A stretch of DNA of 64,000 nt from Nocardia nova (GCF_002933465.1 NZ_PSZE01000001.1:248001-312000), one strand, 5' to 3'. Counted from the stretch's first letter, positions 7,511 to 16,313 are shown. The notes: generated from the sequence alone by a model not told the origin. Made by a program: numbers and translations.

Positions 7511-8917
7511 TCAGGCTTCGACGACGTAAGGCGCTACGCTGCCCAGCTTTTCGCAGGTCTCGGTGAATTCGCGTTCCGGGCGCGACTGGGAGACGATGCC
7601 GGCTCCGGCGCGCAGCCAGGCGCCCTCCGTAGTCTGATAGATCGCCCGCAGCACCAGTGTGGCCTCGAGCGCACCACCCGGCGAAACGGTCACCACCGCA
7701 CCGGAATACAGGCCGCGGGGGTCGTGGTCGAGGCGGAACACCGCGTCTACCCCGGTGCGCTTGGGGATACCGGAGGCGGTCACCGAGGGGAACAGCATTT
7801 CCAGCGCATCCCAGGCGCTCTTCCCGTCGGCGAGGGTGCCTCGCACGGTGGAGGCCAGATGTTGCACACTCCCGCGTTCGCGCACCGCCATGAAATCGGA
7901 GACGGCGGTGCTGCCCGGCTCGGCCACCGCGGCGATCTCGCCGAACGAGGTCTGCACCGAGATGGCGTGCTCGACAATCTCTTTCGGATCACCGACCAGC
8001 TCTTCGCGCGCTGCGGCATCGGCCGTCTCGCCGCGACCGAAGGCACGGGTGCCGGCCAGCGGCTCGGTGGTCACCACCCGATCGCGGTCGACCGAGGCCA
8101 CCAGCTCGGGACTGAATCCGGCCGCCTCCAGGCCGCCCAGCCGCAACAGGAACGAGCGGGCGGGCGTGTTGTTGGCGCGCCCGAGCCGATAGGTCTGCGG
8201 AACGTCCACGGGGAAGGGCAGATCCACCTTTCGCGACAGGATCACCTTCTGATACCGCCCGGCCCGGATCTCGTCGACCGCCTCGGCTACCCGGCCGCGG
8301 TAGTCGGTGGGATCGATGGTGACATCCACCGGCCGTGACGACGGCGGAGGTGTCGCACTCGCCTGCGCGATGAGTTCGTGGATCTCCGCGGTCTCGCGGG
8401 GCGTCGCACCGGACACCCGCACGCCGGAGGCGTCGATGCGTACCTCGATGCGCGGAATCATCAGGTGCGCGAGGGTGGTTCGCGCCGGAACGTGCGCGTC
8501 GGCGCCCAGCGCCCAGGCGCAGAATTCGAATCCGATCCAGCCGTAGGCGGTGCGGCCCCGCAGCGGCAGCGCGGCCAGCGCCGCGTCGACCACCGCGGCC
8601 GGGCGGCCCTGCCACGGCTCGGCGGTGGCCCGACCCTCCCATTCGACCCGCAGTTCGGCGGAATCCAATTCGATGCCGCCGATCGGATCGGCGGCGAACA
8701 CCCAGCCGTCGGGCCCCTCGTAACCGACGTACTCGCCGAAGCGGTCGGCCGCGGCGAGCGCCGCCATGGCGTCGGCGGGTGCGATCGCCGGCGCCGTCCC
8801 CGTCACCTCCGTCCCCGTCACCTCCGTCTCCGTCATCTCCGTCCCCGTTGCCAGCTGCCCCGTCGCCCCCGGACCGTCCCCGTAACCGTTTCGCACCCGC
8901 TCGTCCGTGGTCGACAC
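7511..8917 (-). CDS. nbtS: Salicylate synthase (MbtI/NbtS family)
   Basis: The 468-residue chorismate-utilising enzyme makes salicylate from chorismate via isochorismate. The C-terminal domain shows KVILSRKVDLPFP, FLLRLGGLEAAGFSPELVAS, TTEPLAGTRAFGRG, DPKEIVEHAIS, ASTVRGTLADGKSAWDALE, FPSVTASGIPK and RAGAGIVSQSRPEREFTE, matching MbtI/Irp9-type salicylate synthases. The first 35 residues contain a TEVTGTEVTGT micro-repeat absent from the catalytic fold. The GTG start has GGAGGA 3 nt upstream. Two IdeR-like boxes follow within 60 bp in a region shared with the divergent plsB gene. Iron-repressed supply of the siderophore starter unit is inferred. Confidence 0.92.
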   Translation of the reverse strand: MSTTDERVRNGYGDGPGATGQLATGTEMTETEVTGTEVTGTAPAIAPADAMAALAAADRFGEYVGYEGPDGWVFAADPIGGIELDSAELRVEWEGRATAEPWQGRPAAVVDAALAALPLRGRTAYGWIGFEFCAWALGADAHVPARTTLAHLMIPRIEVRIDASGVRVSGATPRETAEIHELIAQASATPPPSSRPVDVTIDPTDYRGRVAEAVDEIRAGRYQKVILSRKVDLPFPVDVPQTYRLGRANNTPARSFLLRLGGLEAAGFSPELVASVDRDRVVTTEPLAGTRAFGRGETADAAAREELVGDPKEIVEHAISVQTSFGEIAAVAEPGSTAVSDFMAVRERGSVQHLASTVRGTLADGKSAWDALEMLFPSVTASGIPKRTGVDAVFRLDHDPRGLYSGAVVTVSPGGALEATLVLRAIYQTTEGAWLRAGAGIVSQSRPEREFTETCEKLGSVAPYVVEA

Positions 8918-8925
8918 CGTTCCTC

Positions 8926-8944
8926 CAAGGTTATGCTTACCTAA
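8926..8944. promoter_or_regulatory. IdeR-like box 1 upstream of nbtS
   Basis: CAAGGTTATGCTTACCTAA agrees with the IdeR/DtxR consensus at about 15 of 19 positions, 9 bp from the nbtS start codon. It is the best of the three iron boxes seen. Confidence 0.75.
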
Positions 8945-8954
8945 CTACAAGAGG

Positions 8955-8973
8955 TGAGGTTAGCATTACCTGC
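8955..8973. promoter_or_regulatory. IdeR-like box 2 upstream of nbtS
   Basis: TGAGGTTAGCATTACCTGC matches about 13 of 19 consensus positions, centred 29 bp from box 1 (nearly three helical turns). This suggests paired IdeR dimers on one face of the DNA. Confidence 0.6.
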
Positions 8974-9094
8974 CCTTTTCGGTATTGTGCCGGAGCACAC
9001 ATCGGACTCGCTTTGCGAGCGTCGTGGTCAACTTCCTGCGCGAATACGCTTCCGCGAGCTTGAATGGTGGAGCGCCGTCGAGGGAGGGCTCGCC

Positions 9095-11473
9095 ATGATC
9101 GATCACGCTGCCGGCAATCCGGCTCCGAGTACCGCGAAGGATCTGCCGCGCTCGGCGGTCGCCCTGGTCGACGCGGTGTCTCCGGTGGAACGCGAATTGA
9201 TCGGCGGCTGGCTCGCCGAGGGCGGGATCGCCGCCGAACTCGGAATCGACGCCCCGGTCACGCAGATCGACCTGGACGCCGCCGCCGTCGCCGCCCGGCT
9301 CGTCGGCCGCCGCGACGATCCGATGGTGATCCCGATCCGGGTGCTGTGGCTGCCGCCGGAACGAGACGGCGTGCGGCGCACCACCTTCGCCGATCTGGCT
9401 CTGCTGAGCGATCCGCGCCGGCCGCACCGGTTGTTGCAGCGCCGGCTGGTGGCAAAGGCGCCCGACCGGCATCTCATCCTCACCGGACAGCCCGCGCGGC
9501 TCAGCGATCTGCGCGCGAACAACCCCGGCGTCGCCGAAAACTCGGAACCGTTCGCGCGGGCGATCGTGCGCGCGGGCACGGTGGCGCTCGAACGCGCCGA
9601 ACGATCGGTGATCGGCGACCGTTACAAGGTCCCCCGGATGGTGGTCGAGGAGATTCTCGACTTCCCCGACTTCCTACGCCGCCTCGACACCATCGCCACC
9701 GAAACCGGAACCGAACCGCGTGAGGTGTACCGCCGGGCCGAGAAGTCGCTGCGGGAACTTGTGGCCGCGCAGAGCCGGTTGATCTCGGATCTGTTCACCC
9801 AGGCGATGCGACCGGTGCACGCCTCGGCCTGGAAGATCGACTGCGACCGGTCCGGGCTGGCGGCGCTGCGGCGACTCAATCGCAACTACCCGCTGGTATT
9901 CCTGCCCTCGCATCGGTCCTATGTGGATGCCTTCGTCCTCGGTGACGCGCTGGCGCGCAACGACTTTCCCCCCAACCACGTCATCGGCGGCGTCAATCTC
10001 AGTTTCTGGCCGATGGGGCCGATCGCGCGCCGAACCGGCACCGTCTTCATCCGCCGCAGCTTCGGCGACGACGAGATCTACAAGGCCGTGGTCGAGGAGT
10101 ACTTCGCGTATCTGCTCGCCAAACGCTTCAATCTGGAGTGGTACTTCGAGGGTGGGCGCACCCGTACCGGGAAGTTGCGCCCACCCCGGTTCGGACTGCT
10201 GAACTACCTGGCCTCGGCCATCCGTTCGCGGCGCATCGACGATGTGATGCTGGTGCCGGTGTCGATCACCTACGAGCGGCTCAACGAATTGGGATCCATT
10301 GCGACCGAACAGGTCGGCGGCGTCAAGAAGCCCGAGGGGCTGACCTGGCTGGCCCGCTACATCCGCAGCCAGCAGCATTCCGCCGGGCGGGTCTACGTCC
10401 GCTTCGGTGCCCCGCTGTCGGCGCGCGACCGGCTGGCCGCGCACGGTGATCCGATGCAGCCCATCGAGGAACCGCTGGCCCCGAATCCCGAGGACGTGTC
10501 GGACCGGCAGCGTAAAGCCGTGCAGCGCTTGGCCTTCGAGGTGGCGGTCGGCATCAACGCGGTCACGCCGGTCACGGTCAACGCCCTGGTGACGCTGGCC
10601 CTGCTCGGTGTGCACGAGCGCGCACTCACCCTCGGTGAGGTGCGTCGGACGCTGGAGCCGGTCTGCGGGTACATCGAGCGCCGCGCCCTGCCGACCGGCG
10701 AGCTGGATACGCTGCGCGACGATCAGGGCCTGGCGGTGGTCCTCGGACAACTGTCGCTGACCAAGGTGGTGACGGTCTATCGCGGTGGGCTGGAACCGGT
10801 GTATTCGATCGAGGCCGGCGCCCATCTCGAGGCGGCGTTTTACCGCAACAGCGCGGTGCACTGGTTCGTCGACCGCGCGATTCTGGAATTGGCGATTCTC
10901 GAGGTGGCCGACGAACAAGCCGGCGCCGCTCCCGGCATCGAAGTCATCTGGGACGCGGCCTACCGACTGCGCGACCTGCTGAAGTTCGAATTCTTCTTTC
11001 CGGACCGGGTCGAATTCGCAGCGGCGATGAACGCGGAGTTGCTTCTGCTGGATCCGCACTGGGAGCAGCGCGCCAGCGCCGCCGAACTGGTCTGCGCGCT
11101 GGCCGATTCGGGATTCATCATGGCGCACCGCGTGGTGCGCTCGTTCTTCGATGCCCAGCTGGTGGTGGCCGAGCGGCTGGCCGCCGCCGATCCGGCCGCA
11201 CCGCTGGACCGCACACAGTTCATCGACGAATGCCTGGCCGTCGGACGCCAGATGTTGCTACAGCAGCGGCTGCACAGCACGGAGTCGGTATCATCCGAAT
11301 TGTTCTCCAGTGCAGTGAAACTCGCGGAGAATCAGGGCCTGCTCGATCCCGGCACCCCGGATCTCGCGCAGCGTCGCCGCGAGTTCGCCGACGAACTGCG
11401 CACCATCGGCATCCGCATCTCCCGTGCGGCCGCCCTCGACCCGTCCAACCGCGCACCGCAGGGGACAGTGTGA
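9095..11473 (+). CDS. plsB: Glycerol-3-phosphate 1-O-acyltransferase
   Basis: The 792-residue protein matches PlsB length (M. tuberculosis PlsB2 is about 789). It acylates sn-glycerol 3-phosphate at position 1 in the first step of phospholipid synthesis. Acyltransferase blocks are in order: LPSHRSYVDAFVL (HX4D) near residue 270, GTVFIRRSFGD, EWYFEGGRTRTGKLRPP and MLVPVSITYE. ATG 9095 has AGGGAGGG upstream and follows 140 bp of non-coding DNA shared with the divergent nbtS promoter. It overlaps the next acyltransferase gene by 4 bp, so the two form an operon supplying lysophosphatidate and then phosphatidate. Membrane-associated. Confidence 0.92.
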   Translation: MIDHAAGNPAPSTAKDLPRSAVALVDAVSPVERELIGGWLAEGGIAAELGIDAPVTQIDLDAAAVAARLVGRRDDPMVIPIRVLWLPPERDGVRRTTFADLALLSDPRRPHRLLQRRLVAKAPDRHLILTGQPARLSDLRANNPGVAENSEPFARAIVRAGTVALERAERSVIGDRYKVPRMVVEEILDFPDFLRRLDTIATETGTEPREVYRRAEKSLRELVAAQSRLISDLFTQAMRPVHASAWKIDCDRSGLAALRRLNRNYPLVFLPSHRSYVDAFVLGDALARNDFPPNHVIGGVNLSFWPMGPIARRTGTVFIRRSFGDDEIYKAVVEEYFAYLLAKRFNLEWYFEGGRTRTGKLRPPRFGLLNYLASAIRSRRIDDVMLVPVSITYERLNELGSIATEQVGGVKKPEGLTWLARYIRSQQHSAGRVYVRFGAPLSARDRLAAHGDPMQPIEEPLAPNPEDVSDRQRKAVQRLAFEVAVGINAVTPVTVNALVTLALLGVHERALTLGEVRRTLEPVCGYIERRALPTGELDTLRDDQGLAVVLGQLSLTKVVTVYRGGLEPVYSIEAGAHLEAAFYRNSAVHWFVDRAILELAILEVADEQAGAAPGIEVIWDAAYRLRDLLKFEFFFPDRVEFAAAMNAELLLLDPHWEQRASAAELVCALADSGFIMAHRVVRSFFDAQLVVAERLAAADPAAPLDRTQFIDECLAVGRQMLLQQRLHSTESVSSELFSSAVKLAENQGLLDPGTPDLAQRRREFADELRTIGIRISRAAALDPSNRAPQGTV

Positions 11474-12918
11474 ACCTTTCCGAAGCGATTTCCGCCATCC
11501 GGACCGGGCCACAGGGCCCGCGAGTGGCGGCCGTATTCGACTTCGGCGGAACGGTGGTCGCGGGCTTCGCCCCCGCCGCCGCGCCGCTGCGCCTGCTGCG
11601 CGGACGCGACTCGCGCCAGGCACTGACCGACACGCTGCTGTACAGCATCCGCGGTTCGCGGACCGAGGGTGAGTACGAGCGCTTCCTGCAGCGCGTCGCC
11701 CGGGTCTGGGTGGGCCGCACCGAGGAGGAGCTCAACGAACTCGGCGAACACCTGTTCCGCAGCACCGTCTACGGGCACGTGTATCCCGAAGCGTGGCACC
11801 TCGTCCGGGAGCACGAGGCCGCCGGGCACACGGTGGTGCTGGTCACCAGCCTCACCCGTTTCCAGGTGCTACCGGTGGCCCGGGAACTCGGGGTAAACCA
11901 CGTGCTCTACACCGCGATGGCCACCGCCGACGGCGTCCTCACCGGCTTTACCGAGGGAAAACCGCTGTGGCGCAACGAGAAGGCCGCGGCGGTGCGGCGC
12001 TTCGCCGCCGAGCACGATATCGATCTCGCCGACAGTTACGCCTACGCCGACGCGGCCCCCGATATCCCATTGCTGGAAACGGTCGGCCATCCGGTCGCGG
12101 TCAATCCGGGACCGCGCATGTCCATGACCGCCGGTGAACGCGACTGGCCGACCCTCACCTTCAAACCGCGGGAGCCGGCCGGGGTCACCGACTTCGCCCG
12201 TACCGCAGTCGGTTTCACCGGGCTGCTCAGCGGCGCGGCCTTCGGGGTCGCCTCCCGCGCCGCTACCCGCCGGCACCGGGCGATGGCCGACGCCATGATC
12301 GCCACCGCCGCCGACGCCACCCTGCGCACCACGGGCGTGCGGGTGCGGGTGGTGGGCGCCGAGCACGCCCGGCAGCCGCGTCCGGCCGTCTTCCTGTTCA
12401 ACCACCAGAGCCAGTTCGACATGGTGGTGCTGGCCGCGGTGCTGCGTTCGGGATTCACCGCGGTGGTCAAGAAGGAGGTCACCACCAACCCGGTCTTCGG
12501 TCCGCTGTTGCGATTCGCCGAGGCGACCTTCATCGATCGCTCCGACACCACGAGTGCGAAGGCGGCGCTGGAACCGGTCGTCGACACCCTGCGCGGCGGG
12601 CTCTCGCTCGTGGTGGCGCCGGAGGGCACGCGCTCGATGACGCCGCAGATCGGCCCCTTCAAGAAGGGTGCCTTCCATATCGCGATCGAGGCCGGGGTGC
12701 CGATCATTCCGCTCGTCATCCGCAACTCCGGCGAAATCGCCTGGCGCAATTCGGCGATCGTGCGCAAGGGCACGGTGGATGTGGCGGTCCTGGCGCCGAT
12801 CGATGTGAGCGGCTGGGATCCGCAGCACATGGACGCCGACATCGCGCGCGTGCGGCAGCTGTTCATCGACACGCTGCTGGACTGGCCGGTCGATGCGGCC
12901 GTGGAGGCGGTGCCCTAG
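11470..12918 (+). CDS. plsC: HAD-like hydrolase fused to 1-acyl-sn-glycerol-3-phosphate acyltransferase (PlsC)
   Basis: A 482-residue two-domain protein. Residues about 15-240 form an HAD-IB/SerB-like domain and about 260-470 a PlsC acyltransferase with NHQSQFDMVVL (HX4D), FIDRSDT, APEGTRSM and PIIPLVIRNSGE. It would acylate lysophosphatidate made by PlsB; M. tuberculosis Rv2483c has the same fusion. HAD motif I reads FDFGGTVV, so the second aspartate of DxDxT is glycine, making phosphatase activity doubtful, although GRP-like regions remain. GTG 11470 overlaps the plsB stop (GTGTGA), indicating translational coupling. Confidence 0.9.
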   Translation: MNLSEAISAIRTGPQGPRVAAVFDFGGTVVAGFAPAAAPLRLLRGRDSRQALTDTLLYSIRGSRTEGEYERFLQRVARVWVGRTEEELNELGEHLFRSTVYGHVYPEAWHLVREHEAAGHTVVLVTSLTRFQVLPVARELGVNHVLYTAMATADGVLTGFTEGKPLWRNEKAAAVRRFAAEHDIDLADSYAYADAAPDIPLLETVGHPVAVNPGPRMSMTAGERDWPTLTFKPREPAGVTDFARTAVGFTGLLSGAAFGVASRAATRRHRAMADAMIATAADATLRTTGVRVRVVGAEHARQPRPAVFLFNHQSQFDMVVLAAVLRSGFTAVVKKEVTTNPVFGPLLRFAEATFIDRSDTTSAKAALEPVVDTLRGGLSLVVAPEGTRSMTPQIGPFKKGAFHIAIEAGVPIIPLVIRNSGEIAWRNSAIVRKGTVDVAVLAPIDVSGWDPQHMDADIARVRQLFIDTLLDWPVDAAVEAVP

Positions 12919-12962
12919 CCCGGACGCCTAACCTGACGCCCTAGCCCCGGACGCCGCAGCCG

Positions 12963-13682
12963 CTAGACGCGACGGCCGAACAGCAGCTTCCACGGCATCA
13001 GGGCCGATTCCAGCTGCACTTTCAGGCTCATCTTCGACGCGCCCTTGGTGCGCTCCTCGAAGCGGATCGGCACCTCGGCGATCGAGATACCCTGCTTGAT
13101 CGTGCGGTAGTTCATCTCGACCTGGAAGGAATAGCCGTTGCTGTGGATCGAGGCCACATCGATGGCCCGCAGCGTCTGCGCCTTCCACGCCTTGAATCCT
13201 GCGGTCGCGTCCTTGACACCGAGCCGCAGGATCGCGTTGACGTAGAAGTTCGCCCAGGCCGAGAGGGCCTTGCGGTACCACTTCCACTCCGCCGCGGTGG
13301 AGCCGCCGTCGACGTAGCGCGACCCCAGGACCACACCGGCATCGGAGGTCTCGAGCTTCTCCAACATGATCGGAATCACCTCCGCCGGATGGGAGAGGTC
13401 GGCGTCCATCTGGATGACCACGTCGGCGCCCTGGTCGAGCGCCGCGGTGATGCCGGCGATGTAGGCGCGGCCGAGGCCGTCCTTCTCGGTCCGGTGCAGC
13501 ACACCCACCACGGACGGCAGCTCGGCGGCCAGCTTGTCCGCGACCTCACCGGTACCGTCCGGGGAGTTGTCGTCGACCACCAGAACGTGCAGATCGGCGA
13601 CCGGTAGTGCGGTCAGCCGCTCCACCGCCACCGGCAGGTTCTCCCGCTCGTTGTAGGTCGGCACCACCACGGTCACCTTCAC
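12963..13682 (-). CDS. ppm1: Polyprenol monophosphomannose synthase (GT2)
   Basis: The 239-residue GT2 family glycosyltransferase transfers mannose from GDP-mannose to polyprenyl phosphate, the donor for lipomannan, lipoarabinomannan and protein mannosylation. It has VVVPTYNERENLP at the N-terminus, VDDNSPDGTGEVAD, the metal-binding DADLSHP, LGSRYVDGGST, and the acceptor motif YSFQVEM. This equals the catalytic D2 domain of M. tuberculosis Ppm1; no fused apolipoprotein N-acyltransferase domain is present. GTG start with GGAGGG upstream. It converges on plsC with only 44 bp between stop codons. Confidence 0.92.
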   Translation of the reverse strand: MKVTVVVPTYNERENLPVAVERLTALPVADLHVLVVDDNSPDGTGEVADKLAAELPSVVGVLHRTEKDGLGRAYIAGITAALDQGADVVIQMDADLSHPAEVIPIMLEKLETSDAGVVLGSRYVDGGSTAAEWKWYRKALSAWANFYVNAILRLGVKDATAGFKAWKAQTLRAIDVASIHSNGYSFQVEMNYRTIKQGISIAEVPIRFEERTKGASKMSLKVQLESALMPWKLLFGRRV

Positions 13683-13784
13683 AAGTCGCCCTCCACTCGA
13701 TTCGACCTGACTGCGCGCCCCCGGATCCGGGCACGACGTGCTCTGGAGAACCGTAGCCCACCCACCTGAGAGGGCACGAGCGGC

Positions 13785-13973
13785 TCAGTCTCTCCCGTCG
13801 CGGGCATCCTCGCGGGCATTGCGTTCGCGCACGATCTCGAGCGCCCGCTCGGCGGTGGCACGGTCCGGATACGGCCCCATTCGGTCGGCGAACCAGCACC
13901 GCTTGCTCTGTTCCGCGCGGTGATGTTTGAGGCAGTAGTACCACTGATCGTCGGAATCGCCCATGCCGATCAT
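13785..13973 (-). CDS. Small conserved-looking protein (WYYCLKHH motif)
   Basis: A 62-residue protein with QWYYCLKHHRAEQ at its N-terminus and DRMGPYPDRATAERALEIV after it, then a charged helix. The Y-P-D-R-x-x-A-E-x-A pattern resembles short SPOR-like actinobacterial proteins that read 'WYYCLKHxxVE...MGPYxTxxEA' (family recollection, function unknown). The ATG at 13964 is an alternative start. Third-position GC is high, supporting coding. It lies upstream of ppm1 in the same direction. Confidence 0.6.
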   Translation of the reverse strand: MIGMGDSDDQWYYCLKHHRAEQSKRCWFADRMGPYPDRATAERALEIVRERNAREDARDGRD

Positions 13974-14051
13974 CGTCGCACCCGCCGCCCGCCCTGTCAG
14001 GGAACCGGCGAATCCGCACGTCGGGCCGCCCGCTCACCGCCGGCAACGATT

Positions 14052-14237
14052 GTGGCCCTTGATACACCCCGGTGGTGCGGGTACTCGACGACCGGCCGGC
14101 CGAGCCCCGAGGAGACCGGCCTATGTGGTCGCCCGGTGTGGGCCACCGACAAGAAGTTGCATGGCAAACTCACCGAACAGGCCCGCGACGATGCCGCGGC
14201 CCGCCTGTTCACCTATCCGGACAAGGAAGACGCATGA
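14052..14237 (+). CDS. Small Cys-containing protein preceding the acyl-CoA dehydrogenase
   Basis: A GTG-started ORF of about 61 residues with two CG-type cysteine sites (RWCGYSTTGRP and GLCGRPVW) followed by a helical, charged tail ending FTYPDKEDA. Its stop overlaps the acyl-CoA dehydrogenase ATG as ATGA. Codon third positions in the last 30 codons are almost all G or C, and the overlap suggests real translation. Not recognised; a zinc-ribbon-like or Fe-binding peptide is possible. Confidence 0.45.
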   Translation: MALDTPRWCGYSTTGRPSPEETGLCGRPVWATDKKLHGKLTEQARDDAAARLFTYPDKEDA

Positions 14238-15421
14238 GCGCGAAACGTCCCCCCGCATTCGACGCACTCGACCCGCTGGCCATCGATTCGCTGCTGTCCG
14301 AGGACGAACGGGCCGTGCGCGACAGTGTGCGCGGCTTCTGCGCCGAGCACATCACCCCGCATGTCGCGGACTGGTTCGAAGCGGGCGATCTGCCCGGCGC
14401 GCGTGATCTGGCCCGCGAATTCGGCAGACTCGGCGTACTCGGTATGCACCTCGAGGGTTACGGATGCAGCGGTGCCTCGGCCGTGCACTACGGCCTGGCC
14501 TGCCTCGAACTCGAGGCCTGTGATTCCGGTATCCGCTCGCTGGTCTCGGTCCAGGGCTCGCTGGCCATGTTCTCCATCTGGAACAACGGTTCGGAGGAAC
14601 AGAAGCAGGGCTGGCTGCCGGGTATGGCCACGGGCGAGATCATCGGCTGCTTCGGCCTCACCGAACCGGATGTGGGAAGCGATCCGGCGGCCATGCAGAC
14701 CCGCGCCAAGCGCGACGGTGACGACTGGATTCTCAACGGACGCAAGATGTGGATCACCAACGGCTCGATCGCCGATGTCGCGGTGGTGTGGGCCAACACC
14801 GACGAGGGCATCCGCGGTTTCATCGTGCCCACCGACACCCAGGGATTCAGCGCACACACCATCAAGCACAAACTGTCGCTGCGCGCCTCGATCACCAGCG
14901 AACTGGTCCTCGACGATGTGCGCCTGCCGGCCGCGGCGATGATGCCCGAGGGCCGGGGTGTGAAGGCGCCGCTGTCGAGTCTGTCCGAGGCGCGCTACGG
15001 CATCATCTGGGGTTCGATGGGCGCGGCGCGCACGGCCTGGCAGGCGGCTCGCGACTATTCGATGCAGCGCAATCAGTTCGGGCGTCCGATCGCCGGATTT
15101 CAGCTGACCCAGGCCAAACTCACCGATATGGCTGTCGAACTGCACAAGGGCCAACTGCTTTCGCTGCATCTGGGACGGCTCAAGGATTCGGTGGGATTGC
15201 GGCCCGAACAGGTGAGTTTCGGCAAACTCAACAACACCCGCGAGGCGATCGAGATCTGCCGCACCGCGCGAACAATCCTGGGCGGCAACGGTATTTCGCT
15301 CGAATATCCGATCATCCGGCACATGGTGAATCTCGAGTCCGTTCTCACCTACGAGGGAACGCCGGAGATGCATCAACTCGTGCTCGGCCAGGCCTTCACC
15401 GGCCAGAACGCCTTCCGCTGA
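14234..15421 (+). CDS. gcdH: Acyl-CoA dehydrogenase, glutaryl-CoA dehydrogenase-like
   Basis: The 395-residue flavoprotein shows IIGCFGLTEPDVGSDP and WILNGRKMWITNGS (FAD/substrate contacts), RNQFGRPIAGFQLTQ, RTILGGNGISLEYPI and the catalytic glutamate in LTYEGTPEMHQLVLG. The TEPDxGSDP and TYEGTxxxHxLxLG patterns, with early SVQGSLAM, fit glutaryl-CoA dehydrogenase better than medium-chain enzymes. It would convert glutaryl-CoA to crotonyl-CoA in lysine or tryptophan breakdown; substrate inferred. It overlaps the small upstream ORF by 4 bp. Immediately downstream is a relic of a second acyl-CoA dehydrogenase. Confidence 0.85.
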   Translation: MSAKRPPAFDALDPLAIDSLLSEDERAVRDSVRGFCAEHITPHVADWFEAGDLPGARDLAREFGRLGVLGMHLEGYGCSGASAVHYGLACLELEACDSGIRSLVSVQGSLAMFSIWNNGSEEQKQGWLPGMATGEIIGCFGLTEPDVGSDPAAMQTRAKRDGDDWILNGRKMWITNGSIADVAVVWANTDEGIRGFIVPTDTQGFSAHTIKHKLSLRASITSELVLDDVRLPAAAMMPEGRGVKAPLSSLSEARYGIIWGSMGAARTAWQAARDYSMQRNQFGRPIAGFQLTQAKLTDMAVELHKGQLLSLHLGRLKDSVGLRPEQVSFGKLNNTREAIEICRTARTILGGNGISLEYPIIRHMVNLESVLTYEGTPEMHQLVLGQAFTGQNAFR

Positions 15422-15432
15422 CAACAGGTCCC

Positions 15433-15572
15433 ATGAACGCACGATTGGAGTACGACTCCGAACACCGCCAATTCCGTTCCGTGGTCCGTTCGTCGACGCG
15501 CTCATCCAGAGCATCTACGGCGGCACCACGGAGATCATGAAGACGATCATCGCGAAGGCGCTGGGCATCTGA
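15433..15572 (+). pseudogene. Relic of a second acyl-CoA dehydrogenase (both ends, centre deleted)
   Basis: ATG 15433 opens with NARLEYDSEHRQFR, a typical acyl-CoA dehydrogenase beginning. About 50 bp later a different frame gives VDALIQSIYGGTTEIMKTII and ends at TGA 15572, the standard C-terminus of the family. The roughly 1.1-kb core is absent and the ends are out of frame. It sits 11 bp after the gcdH-like stop, so the original operon held two dehydrogenases. Clearly a deletion remnant rather than a functional gene. Confidence 0.8.
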
Positions 15573-15644
15573 TTTTCGGTGGACCACTCTAGAGTTGAGT
15601 GAACCGTCGTTCATTCGACTGCGCAGATACGAAGGGTATGCCCG

Positions 15645-16307
15645 ATGGCGAAGCGATCCGCACCGATGGAACTCGAGGAGGCGGTGCGCGCGGTGCGAAC
15701 CAACTCGCGCCGGCGCCAACTCCTCGACGCGGCTGTCGCGGTCATGCAGACCACGGGCTTTCATCAGATGTCGATGCAGGCGCTCGCGGATCGGGCCGAT
15801 GTGAGCGTCGGGCTCATCTACAAGTATTTCGGCGGTAAGCAAGACCTGCTGCTGGCGGCCATCGTCGATATTCTCGACGCCTTCCGGGACGAATTGGCCC
15901 CGGCCATGGACGCGGTCGGCGACGATCCGGTGGAACGGCTCGTCGCCGGTTTGCGGCGCTATGTGGAAATCGTCGACGAGAACCTCGACGCCGTGGTCCT
16001 GACCTACCGGGAGAGCCGGACCCTCGATCCGGAGGGCCGCGAACGGATCAAGGAGCTCGAGGTCGAAACCTCCGCCCCGCTGCGAGCCGCCGTCGAGGCG
16101 GGTATCGCTGCGGGTCTGATGAACAACCTCGATCCGGATCTCGTCGTCTTCAATCTGATGATGCTCGCCCACGCGTGGGCCCTCAAACAGTGGCATTTCG
16201 CGCCGCGCTACACCGTCGAGCAGTACATCCGGGCGCAGGTGCGTTTCGTGCTGCCCACGGTGCTCGCCCCCGGAGTCGCCGAGCGCTATCGACATCTCAT
16301 GGACTGA
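15645..16307 (+). CDS. TetR family transcriptional regulator
   Basis: A 220-residue TetR protein. The N-terminal helix-turn-helix spans about residues 20-65 (RRRQLLDAAVAVMQTTGFHQ, then ALADRADVSVGLIYKYFGGK, followed by DLL). The C-terminal ligand domain is unassigned. The start has GAAGGG upstream. Its setting, between remnants of acyl-CoA dehydrogenase and enoyl-CoA hydratase genes, suggests it once governed a fatty-acid or acyl-CoA degradation operon. No palindromic operator was recognised close by. Confidence 0.9.
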   Translation: MAKRSAPMELEEAVRAVRTNSRRRQLLDAAVAVMQTTGFHQMSMQALADRADVSVGLIYKYFGGKQDLLLAAIVDILDAFRDELAPAMDAVGDDPVERLVAGLRRYVEIVDENLDAVVLTYRESRTLDPEGRERIKELEVETSAPLRAAVEAGIAAGLMNNLDPDLVVFNLMMLAHAWALKQWHFAPRYTVEQYIRAQVRFVLPTVLAPGVAERYRHLMD

Positions 16308-16313
16308 AATATC

